A DNA stretch of 64,000 bases from JAFGLZ01 sp964390905. GTDB taxonomy: Bacteria > Planctomycetota > Phycisphaerae > UBA1845 > JAFGLZ01. Position numbers and translations under genes: made by a program. Within the stretch, counting starts at the first letter, position 1. Each line of letters starts with the position of its first letter. The notes under the pieces are model-generated. The model was not told the origin of the DNA and did not search any database. It worked only from the letters and a program-made list of their open reading frames with translations. Below are positions 39,902-47,836 of this stretch, in pieces. The DNA lies in assembly GCA_964390905.1 (NCBI GenBank), contig CAYMLO010000042.1, positions 1-64,000 of the forward strand. The letters are read 5' to 3'.

Positions 39902-42709
39902 ATGAGATCTGCTTCGGTCGTGGGGCTCGTGTGTGGCGTGTTCGTGGGCGGGGGGAGCGGGGAGGAGGTGTCGGTCGAGGATCTCGAGGGGTTGCTCCGA
40001 TCGCAGGTCACAGAGTGGCGATGGCGTCTGGGGGAGGTCTCCGGGGCGGAGAGGTCGGCGTTCGATGATGCAGATTGGGAGCGCGTCGTCGTGGGTCACA
40101 AATGGTGGCCCAGCGAGTCCACCTGTTGGTATCGCACGCGGATCCGTATCCCCGAGCGTATCTGTGGCGTGCCCGTATCGGGATCAACCGTGCGGCTCAA
40201 GGTGGGTATCGACAACGAAGCGACTGCCTATGTCGACGGGCGGGCGACTCAGACGTTCACGTGGGACGACGGCGACTTCGTGCTCCGCAAGGAGGCTCGC
40301 CCCGGTGACGTGGTGACCGTGGCGCTTCATGGCATCAACCGTCCGGGATTCGGCACCTTGTACAAGGCGGAGCTGGTATCGAGCGCGAGCGAGGATATGG
40401 TCAACGCGCTGCGGGGGTTTCTGGGCGCGCGTGAGTTTGCACTGGCCGGCTTGACGGATCTGGATGAGCAGCGCGCGAACCATTGGCAGCGGCTGGCCCG
40501 GGGAGCCTTGAAACACTTGGACCTCCGGGCCTATCGGGCCGGTGACGTAGGCGGGTTCATCGGGTCGGTCCAGAAGGCTCGCACGACGTTGTTGGCCGAC
40601 GTCACGACGGTCGCGTCTTCCCTTGCCGAAACGGCCAACCTGTTGGAGAAGCTCAAGGCGCGCATCAGACGGTCTGCCGAAGCCGGCAAGCCGATGCCGT
40701 ACCAGACGGTCGACGCTCGGGTCGTCCAGAGTTGGCTGCGATTCGCCCGGGATGATCTGGCCGAGGACACCATCCTTCGCAAGCTTCGCGGCTTGCGGGC
40801 CGCCGATTACATCCGTCACCTCTGTCGCCAGGCCATCCTCGATCCGAGGGATCGACCCGTGCCTCGGTATCGGACCGGGCGGCCGGCGATTCGCAACGGG
40901 GCGTTCTGGCAGAACGGCCAGCCGGTGTTCTTCACGGGGGTCGGACACTTCAGTCAGGTCCGCAAGGACGTGCCCATCCTGGCGGACTACGGGTTGAATA
41001 TCATTCAGATCGAGATGGGACCCGCCAACGGCCTACCCGATCCGGATACCGTGGACACCGGCGCCATCCGCAGAAACGTCGTCGCGGTCCTCGACAACGC
41101 GGCCCGGCATCACGTAGCGGTCAATCTACTGGTCTCGCCGCACTACTTTCCGAAATGGGCGATCGACCGGAATCCTGCGCTGGCACAATGCGGCCATGGG
41201 TTTCTGCGCAATTGCGTCGTCGCGCCGGATGCGCGGGCGGTCTACGAGAAGTGGTTGCGTGCGCTGATGCCGCTGATCGCCAAGCACCCGGCGCTGCACA
41301 GCATCTGTCTGAGCAACGAGCCACAGTACCGTTGTCGTTGCGCCCATGCCCGTGCCGACTTCCACCGATGGCTCAAGGTAAAGCACGGCGACGTTCAGAC
41401 GATGAATGACCGGTGCGGCACGACGTTCCGCCGGTTCGCGGACGTGCCGGTCCCGAAGGACGCATCGAACTATGCGCTGTTCTTCGACTGGTGTCGGTCT
41501 AACCAAGACCGCCTCCTCGCTTTCCATGCGTTCGAGCGAGACATCATCCACGCGTACGATCCCGACCTGCCCGTGCATGCCAAGGTGATGTCGTTGGCGT
41601 TCGAGGACCCCGGGCGTTTCCGAGACGGCGTGAACCACGAGGACTTCAACCGGCTGGGCGCGATCGCGGGAAACGATTGCGTGCAGACGTTCGCCGGCCG
41701 ACACCCAATCGAGTACGCTCAGGAGTGGCGAACGATGGCGATGAATTACACGCTGCAGCATTGCACCGCGCCACAGGCGCCGATCTTCAACTCCGAGGAC
41801 CACATCATCCCGGACGGGGATACCCAGTACATCCCGGGCGCGCATATTCGCACGGCGTTCTGGACGCAGGCGCTGCATGGTCAGGGGGCCGCGACGACGT
41901 GGGTCTGGAGTCGGGGCCAGTCAGGCGACCTTGCCGAGAATATCCTGACGCGGGTCAACTGCGTCCGCGCGATGGGCGAAGTCGCGCTGGACCTGTGCCG
42001 CTTGGCCTCAGAGATGCACGCCCTGCAGCGCGCCAAGGCTGAGGCGGCGATTCTGTACGCTTACTCGTCGCTGTTGGCCTCCCAGGACCATACAAACGAA
42101 TGCAGGTCCGCCTTCGAGGGCGCCTACTTCACGGATGCCGTGTGGGATTTCGTGACCGAGCGTCAGGCCGTTGCGGGCAAGCTGAGCGGCTACAAGCTCG
42201 TCGTCGTGCCGCGTGCCGCCAACGTGGCTGATGCCGTCGTGGCTGCCTTCGACGCATACATCGCCCAGGGCGGGACCGTGATGACGGTCGGAGAGTGCTT
42301 CGTCCGAGACGAATATGGCCGCGAGCGCGCTGGGCGTCTGAAGCAGAGTCGCCGGGGCAGGCTGGTCGCATTTCCGGACGCCATGACGCCCCGCGCTTAC
42401 CGCGAGATCCTCGACGGCTTGCTTGCCAAGACGCGTGTGGACCGGGCGGTACGTCTGACCGGGCCCCCTGGGGAGCCCGTTTGGGGCGTGAATCTCCGTG
42501 CGGTCAGACGGGGCGAGGACCTGCTGGTCAATCTGGTCAACTTCACCCGCAGGCCAGCACGCGTCATGCTCCGCTCGGCGGTGTCCCTCGGCAAGGCAAC
42601 GGATCTTCTCGCGGGCAAAGCGGTTCGCTTCCCCCTGGAACTCGAGCCGCTTGATCCCGTGCTCTTGCGAATCTCGGCCACTGGACCAGGAATCGGCGAA
42701 GGGCGTTAA
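39902..42709 (+). CDS. Exported GH42-like beta-galactosidase-type glycoside hydrolase
   Basis: This 935-residue protein has TAGGAGC before its ATG and a short signal (RSASVVGLVCGVFVGGGSG). Residues 30-155 are a jelly-roll sugar-binding domain (DADWERVVVGHKWWPSESTCWYRT, LKVGIDNEATAYVDG). A helical insert of about 160 residues follows. The TIM barrel begins at NGQPVFFTGVGHFSQVRKD. The likely acid/base is E473 in CLSNEPQY and the likely nucleophile is E632 in IFNSEDHIIPDG. A GATase-like trimerisation domain (YKLVVVPRAANVADAVVAAF, GGTVMTVGE) and a C-terminal beta domain complete the GH42/GH-A layout. Exact sugar specificity is not readable. Confidence 0.83.
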   Translation: MRSASVVGLVCGVFVGGGSGEEVSVEDLEGLLRSQVTEWRWRLGEVSGAERSAFDDADWERVVVGHKWWPSESTCWYRTRIRIPERICGVPVSGSTVRLKVGIDNEATAYVDGRATQTFTWDDGDFVLRKEARPGDVVTVALHGINRPGFGTLYKAELVSSASEDMVNALRGFLGAREFALAGLTDLDEQRANHWQRLARGALKHLDLRAYRAGDVGGFIGSVQKARTTLLADVTTVASSLAETANLLEKLKARIRRSAEAGKPMPYQTVDARVVQSWLRFARDDLAEDTILRKLRGLRAADYIRHLCRQAILDPRDRPVPRYRTGRPAIRNGAFWQNGQPVFFTGVGHFSQVRKDVPILADYGLNIIQIEMGPANGLPDPDTVDTGAIRRNVVAVLDNAARHHVAVNLLVSPHYFPKWAIDRNPALAQCGHGFLRNCVVAPDARAVYEKWLRALMPLIAKHPALHSICLSNEPQYRCRCAHARADFHRWLKVKHGDVQTMNDRCGTTFRRFADVPVPKDASNYALFFDWCRSNQDRLLAFHAFERDIIHAYDPDLPVHAKVMSLAFEDPGRFRDGVNHEDFNRLGAIAGNDCVQTFAGRHPIEYAQEWRTMAMNYTLQHCTAPQAPIFNSEDHIIPDGDTQYIPGAHIRTAFWTQALHGQGAATTWVWSRGQSGDLAENILTRVNCVRAMGEVALDLCRLASEMHALQRAKAEAAILYAYSSLLASQDHTNECRSAFEGAYFTDAVWDFVTERQAVAGKLSGYKLVVVPRAANVADAVVAAFDAYIAQGGTVMTVGECFVRDEYGRERAGRLKQSRRGRLVAFPDAMTPRAYREILDGLLAKTRVDRAVRLTGPPGEPVWGVNLRAVRRGEDLLVNLVNFTRRPARVMLRSAVSLGKATDLLAGKAVRFPLELEPLDPVLLRISATGPGIGEGR

Positions 42710-42729
42710 CGTGCGTTCTCTGTGATCAA

Positions 42730-44643
42730 TCACTTCAGCTCGACAATGCCCCACAGCTCGAGCCCGGGCACGTGGATCCGAATACGCCCGTCGGCTTGGC
42801 TGACCTCGATGGGCTCGACCATGTCGAGCTCCTTCGGGTCGAGGCCTTCGGGCAGCTTGGCGAGCAACTTGGGCTGATGGATCACAGCCTTGCTGAACGT
42901 CCGACGGCAGAAGAGCTTGGCGTCGAGAGCCACCTGAAACGATCCCCTGCTCTTCATTCGTCGCACCTTGGCATCGTAGTCGCGGTTCAGCAGGTGGATG
43001 GCCACGGGCGCTGAGGTGTCGTTCGGCACCGCACGCGGCAGGACCCAGATGCCTTTCGCGCCCTCCAACTGGATCGGTCGGGGCAGTTGGCTCGGCAGTG
43101 CCTTGCCAGCACAGATCAGAACAGGCCGCCCGTCGGCCAACGAGCGGATACGCTTCAGCACGGCATCGGACGTGTGTTTTCGACTGGCGATTAGAATCGT
43201 CGCACAACCGACAAGGTCCTGGGACGTGACACGCTTCTCGAGAAGATCGTTCCCCTCCAGCGCCGTGCAATACGGGATTTGCGCGTCGGCAAGCTGTGCG
43301 CATACGCGGTGGATGGACCAGCGACCCTCCTGGATCGCATCGCACGTCAACACGACGGTCGTCGTGGCAAGGGCTTCATGGCCGTCGAGTAGCGGCGCGA
43401 CCTGTTTGATGAACCTGGCGAGACAGGCGTAGTGATCCGTGACCGCACGGTACGTATCCGAGCCCTTCTTGGGGTCCATCACCCACGCGCGATGTGGGAT
43501 CATCATGTGATGACCCATCGCGTAGGCGAGCGCGACCCACGTGCAAACCAGCGTGGGTCGCTGGTCAGTCTTCATCAGGTACCACTCGTAACCATGCGCC
43601 GTCGTCGCTACCGGCTTGCCGAACGTGTCGCCAAGTTTGTAGGCCAGGACGGGCACGTATGGGACCCGAAGCTCCTTGGCCTGATGGGCGAGTTCGGTCG
43701 TCATGAAATCCAGCAGCGGGATCGTCGGGTACTTGATCCAGGAACCCGCGTGGGCGTTGGCCGACATCGGCACCGGCTTGCCTGATGTGGCCCGGGCGCG
43801 GTCGCGCAGCTCGCGGAGGAAGTCCCGAATGCTGACGAGCTGGTAGCGAACGAACTGCCGCCACAGCGGCGCCTGTCTCGGCTCGCCACCTTTGGCCTTG
43901 ATGAAGCGGCGATAGTCGAATCCATCGAGTGTCTCGATGCCGGCTTGTCTGAGGACGTCTTCGGGCTGCTTGCGGAGGTACGCCGTGAAGCCGGCGACAC
44001 ACAGATCGCAGAAACAGCCCGGCTTCTTGGCCAGCAGGGCATAGCCGCTCATGCACGGCTCGTCGACGTGGAGCGCCGTGGCACCTGTGGCCATCATCGC
44101 GTCCATCTGCTTGCGGTACCACGCTCGGGCCTCGGGATGACGAACGCACGCCATGGGGATCTTCCACCGCTTGATCAGCCAGGGCACGCCGACGAGCTCA
44201 CCGTCGATGTCGACTACGGCGTGCTTCTTCAGGTTGATGCCGAGATCGGCGACCTTCTGAAACGCCGCCGCGTTGTCCTTGCGAAACTCCCAGAACAAGT
44301 TGTAGTGCTTGGAGTTACGATCGCCCTCGGCCACCAGGAACTTGCCACCCTCTTGCACAGCGGCCAGGTCAATGGCGTTGAGGCGGACCCCGGCCGAGTG
44401 CGCGTGCTCGATCACCTCGCGTCGCCTGGCGGTCCACTTCTCGCCGGGTCGAAGCTGCCCGCCCCAGGCGATGATGTCGAGGCAGTACTTGCGGATGACC
44501 TTCGGATTGCTCTCCTGGTACATCGCGATGATGTCGCTGTGCTTGATTAGATTGCTGCGCGTCCGCACGCAGCGCGGGCCGTCAGCTGCGGGCGCGCTTG
44601 TCACCAGCATCAGCGGTAATACGATGGTCAGGGGATTGGACAT
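42730..44643 (-). CDS. Exported TIM-barrel-like protein of unknown function, GH42-related layout
   Basis: The ATG at 44643 has a near-perfect AAGGAGGA four bases upstream and opens a signal peptide (NPLTIVLPLMLVTSAPAADG), giving 637 residues. The N-terminal 370 residues look like a TIM barrel (KYCLDIIAWGGQL, AHSAGVRLNAIDLAAV, GATALHVDEPCMSGYALLAKK). A CFCDLC segment could hold a metal, as seen in some GH42 members. The next 130 residues resemble a GATase-like trimerisation domain (TTTVVLTCDA, CATILIASRKHTSDAVLKRI). The end is a beta domain (GRIRIHVPGLELWGIVEL). It is a probable glycosidase, unproven. It is divergent from the sulfatase gene. Confidence 0.6.
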   Translation of the reverse strand: MSNPLTIVLPLMLVTSAPAADGPRCVRTRSNLIKHSDIIAMYQESNPKVIRKYCLDIIAWGGQLRPGEKWTARRREVIEHAHSAGVRLNAIDLAAVQEGGKFLVAEGDRNSKHYNLFWEFRKDNAAAFQKVADLGINLKKHAVVDIDGELVGVPWLIKRWKIPMACVRHPEARAWYRKQMDAMMATGATALHVDEPCMSGYALLAKKPGCFCDLCVAGFTAYLRKQPEDVLRQAGIETLDGFDYRRFIKAKGGEPRQAPLWRQFVRYQLVSIRDFLRELRDRARATSGKPVPMSANAHAGSWIKYPTIPLLDFMTTELAHQAKELRVPYVPVLAYKLGDTFGKPVATTAHGYEWYLMKTDQRPTLVCTWVALAYAMGHHMMIPHRAWVMDPKKGSDTYRAVTDHYACLARFIKQVAPLLDGHEALATTTVVLTCDAIQEGRWSIHRVCAQLADAQIPYCTALEGNDLLEKRVTSQDLVGCATILIASRKHTSDAVLKRIRSLADGRPVLICAGKALPSQLPRPIQLEGAKGIWVLPRAVPNDTSAPVAIHLLNRDYDAKVRRMKSRGSFQVALDAKLFCRRTFSKAVIHQPKLLAKLPEGLDPKELDMVEPIEVSQADGRIRIHVPGLELWGIVELK

Positions 44644-44733
44644 TCCATCCTCCTTGCGCATGGAGATCGCAGCATCTTGCCAAGCACACACCATGAGGTC
44701 AGGACCGATGTTGATATGCCAAGTGGCAGGCCG

Positions 44734-46134
44734 ATGCAACCAATGAACCGTCGGGAGTTCCTAAGCGCAGCGGGTCTGGGCTCGGCTGCTTTGGTCATGC
44801 CATCCCTGTCGCATGCAAAAGGCACGGCGAAGCGCCGTCCCAATGTCGTGTTGATCCTGGCCGACGACCTCGGCTGGGGCGACTTGGGCTGCTACGGCCA
44901 CGAGACGGTCCGGACGCCGCATCTCGATCGGCTTGCGCGCGAAGGCGTACGGATGACCAGCTTCTACGCCGATGCGCCGGTGTGTTCGCCGACACGGGGG
45001 GCGTTGCTCACCGGACGCGTGCCGCAGCGCAACGGCCTGACGAACGTGATCGAGACCACCGACCACACCACGCACCTGCGAGCCGACGAGACGTTGATCT
45101 CGGAGATGCTTCGCGGCGCGGGCTACACGACGGGCATCGTCGGCAAGTGGCACGTCGGTGAGGCCTGGCCGGTTCGGCCAAACCGTCGGGGGTTCGATTT
45201 CTTCTATGGCGGGCTGCTGGGGGGGATGGACTTCTATCGACACGATTTCGTGAACGCCCAGCATGACCTCTGGCTCAACGACACGCCGGTCCGGCGCGAC
45301 GGTGAGTACATCACGGATATCCTCGGTGAGCAGGCCGCTGGGTTCGTGCGGCGGAGCAAGGATGAGCCCTTCTTCCTCTACCTTTCGTTTCAGGCCGTGC
45401 ACATCTCCATGGGCTCGCAGAGCCGCGGCGACATCCAGGTCCCGCCACGCTGGCTGAAACGATATGAGAGCGGGGCGCTGTCTGAGCAGCGGCTCAAGTA
45501 CTACGCCGCGGTCAGCGCGATGGACGAAGCGATCGGTCGCGTCCTGGACGCGGTCGACACGGCCGGTGTGACCGACAATACCGTTGTGATCTTCACGTCG
45601 GACAATGGCCCGGAGCCGAGATGGCCCGGATCGAGCGGGCCCTTCTTCGGGACGAAGCACACGTTGTGGGAGGGCGGCATCCGTGTGCCGATGATCATTC
45701 GTTGGCCGAAGCGTCTGCCGGCAGGGGAGGTCTGTAGTGCCTGCGCGGTGACGCACGATCTGGCTCCGACGATCTTGTCGATGACGGACATCGGTAAGCC
45801 CAGAAATCCGGTCATGGACGGCATCGACCTCGCCCCTCTCCTCAAGGGAAGACGCCCAGACCGTCCGCGGACGCTCTGTTGGTCGTACCTTCGCGACACG
45901 CTGGCGATCTCCCGGGAGAAAGCAATCCGTCGAGGTCAATGGAAGTGGCTGAACGGCGCGCTCTACGACCTTGAGCGCGACCCGATGGAATCCCGCGACG
46001 TGTCCGCTCAGTACCCCGCGGTCGCCGCCGAGCTGGGGGCCGCGTGGAATACGTGGGTCCGACAGTTTCCCGACGAGGTCAAACGTTGGGGCGATCGCAA
46101 ACCCAAGCCGCATCGACGGGACAAATGGCGGTGA
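44734..46134 (+). CDS. Tat-exported type I sulfatase
   Basis: Started at the ATG at 44734 the 466-residue protein opens with a Tat signal (MNRREFLSAAGLGSAALVM). The metal site begins NVVLILADDLGWGDLGCYGH. The formylglycine motif is C84-S-P-T-R in VCSPTRGALLTGR. IVGKWHVGE and FTSDNGPEP give further active-site residues. It hydrolyses sulfate esters, here probably on a glycan. C84 must be converted to formylglycine by an activating enzyme; none is encoded in the window. The gene is followed by the isomerase-like and GH2 genes on the same strand with gaps of 110 and 26 bases, suggesting one operon. Confidence 0.93.
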   Translation: MQPMNRREFLSAAGLGSAALVMPSLSHAKGTAKRRPNVVLILADDLGWGDLGCYGHETVRTPHLDRLAREGVRMTSFYADAPVCSPTRGALLTGRVPQRNGLTNVIETTDHTTHLRADETLISEMLRGAGYTTGIVGKWHVGEAWPVRPNRRGFDFFYGGLLGGMDFYRHDFVNAQHDLWLNDTPVRRDGEYITDILGEQAAGFVRRSKDEPFFLYLSFQAVHISMGSQSRGDIQVPPRWLKRYESGALSEQRLKYYAAVSAMDEAIGRVLDAVDTAGVTDNTVVIFTSDNGPEPRWPGSSGPFFGTKHTLWEGGIRVPMIIRWPKRLPAGEVCSACAVTHDLAPTILSMTDIGKPRNPVMDGIDLAPLLKGRRPDRPRTLCWSYLRDTLAISREKAIRRGQWKWLNGALYDLERDPMESRDVSAQYPAVAAELGAAWNTWVRQFPDEVKRWGDRKPKPHRRDKWR

Positions 46135-46244
46135 GCCTGGGCGGGGGCTGCTTCTTGATGGGAATTCCCTTACAGTAATGTGTCGGTAGGCGGGCGAGGC
46201 CCATTCGAGCGATTGGGGTCTGGCGAGCAAGAAAGGACCTGACC

Positions 46245-47810
46245 ATGACAGCGCGTGCAAGTCTTTCGGGGTGTCCGGGTTGTGGGGTGAGCCGGCGGCG
46301 ATTCTTGCTGCAGGGATGCGCGGCCTGTGCCGGAGCGACGGGGCTGGTCGCGTCGCCTCGCGTGCTCGGCGCTGCAGAGAAGAAGGGCAAGTTTCGCATT
46401 CGCGTGATCTACTCGCTGCACGCCGTCAAGCAACCGGGGCCGGACTGGCCGAACGTCGGGTTTGACTTCGGGCCCGTCATGGAACGGATCAACGCGGTCC
46501 TGGCCAAGGGCTGTCCGGAGTTCGAGTTCGTCACGGCAATGGCCAACGGCCCCGACCAGGCCAAGAAGATCCTCGAGCAGGACAAGTCGGCCGGCATCGA
46601 CGGCTACATCGTCTATCAGATGAACTGTTGGAACCGGGTCGTCCAGACGATGGTGACCTCGGGCAAGCCGGTCCTCTACGCCGACTTCCAATACGCCGGC
46701 AGCGGCGGGTTCCTTGTCTACACAGCGGCGTTTCTTCGACGGCGAGCGCCCAACTTGGGTTTCGTGGCCTCATCGAGAATGGACGACCTCATCGCCGCTG
46801 CGAAATGCTTCGGGGTTGTCGCCAGAGGCGGCTCGCCGTCCGACTTCGTGGCCGCGACGGCCCGGACACGGATCAGCCGGACGCCCAAGCCCGGCGATCT
46901 GACGTGCAAGCCCGATGATCTCAAGACGCTCTCGCCGGAAGAATGCCTCCGCAGGATGAAGGAATCCAAGATTCTCGCCCTGCGCAGCCAGAAGGCCGGC
47001 CCCGCCAAGCCGATCATGAATATCCCGATGGAATACATTTCGTTCGCGGAGCTTAACGACGCCTGGAAGGCCGCAGACAAGGACGAGGCCCGCGCGATTG
47101 CCGACCGATGGCAGAAGACGGCGGCCGTGATCAAGGACGTCTCGCGCGAGACGCTGGAGGCCTCTGCGGCGATGTACCTGGCGGAGAAAGCCGTGCTCAA
47201 GAAGCACAACGCCAATGCCATCACGATCAACTGCCTGGGCGGTTTCTATGGCGGGCACATCCACGCGTATCCGTGCCTGGGCTTCCACGAATTGAACAAC
47301 CAGGGGCTGGTCGGCGGGTGCGAGTGCGACGTCCGCTCGGCGGCGACGATGGTGGCGTTCACCGCCATGACGAACGGTCGGCCCGGGTACATCTCAGATC
47401 CCGTGGTGGACACGGGCAAGCGCCAAATCATCTACGCCCACTGCGTCGCGTCGAACAAGGTGTTTGGCCCAAAGGGCAAGACCAACCCGTTCGAGATCCT
47501 GACGCACTCCGAGGATCGGCAGGGCGCTGCGGTGCGGTCGATCTTCCCGCTCGGGTACAAGGTGACGACGCTCGAGATTCGTCCGGACCAGAAGGAAATC
47601 CTGATGCATCAGGGCAAGGCGGTGGACAACGATCGGAACGACCGGGCCTGTCGGACCAAGCTCGCCGCCGAGCCCATCGGCGATATCGAGAAGCTGTTTG
47701 CGATGTGGGACGTGTGGAGCTGGCACCGGGTCACGTTCTTCGGTGACCTGAAGCAACCGGCGTACGCCCTGGCCGATGCGATGGGCTGGAAGGTCATCGA
47801 AGAGGCCTAG
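46245..47810 (+). CDS. Tat-exported protein resembling L-fucose/L-arabinose isomerase fold
   Basis: The ATG has AAAGGACC upstream. The N-terminus is unusual: two Cys before the twin arginines (GCPGCGVSRRRFLLQGCAAC), then a hydrophobic run and a cleavage-like LGAAEKKGKF. The 521-residue body has FRIRVIYSLHAV, ILEQDKSAGIDGYIVYQMNCWN and a late NAITINCLGGFYGGHIHAYPCLGFHELNNQGLVGGCECDV. The last segment recalls the catalytic core of FucI/AraA-type isomerases (conserved Glu and metal-binding acids before GECD-like CECD). A sugar isomerase outside the cytoplasm would be odd, so a different reaction on an exported sugar is possible. It sits between the sulfatase and GH2 genes. Confidence 0.65.
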   Translation: MTARASLSGCPGCGVSRRRFLLQGCAACAGATGLVASPRVLGAAEKKGKFRIRVIYSLHAVKQPGPDWPNVGFDFGPVMERINAVLAKGCPEFEFVTAMANGPDQAKKILEQDKSAGIDGYIVYQMNCWNRVVQTMVTSGKPVLYADFQYAGSGGFLVYTAAFLRRRAPNLGFVASSRMDDLIAAAKCFGVVARGGSPSDFVAATARTRISRTPKPGDLTCKPDDLKTLSPEECLRRMKESKILALRSQKAGPAKPIMNIPMEYISFAELNDAWKAADKDEARAIADRWQKTAAVIKDVSRETLEASAAMYLAEKAVLKKHNANAITINCLGGFYGGHIHAYPCLGFHELNNQGLVGGCECDVRSAATMVAFTAMTNGRPGYISDPVVDTGKRQIIYAHCVASNKVFGPKGKTNPFEILTHSEDRQGAAVRSIFPLGYKVTTLEIRPDQKEILMHQGKAVDNDRNDRACRTKLAAEPIGDIEKLFAMWDVWSWHRVTFFGDLKQPAYALADAMGWKVIEEA

Positions 47811-47836
47811 CGTCGTCGTCCGAGGATCACCCAGTC

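Noticed and set aside
42008..43345. 445-residue minus-strand reading frame
   Set aside because: Covers the 3' ends of two convergent real genes in the wrong frame.
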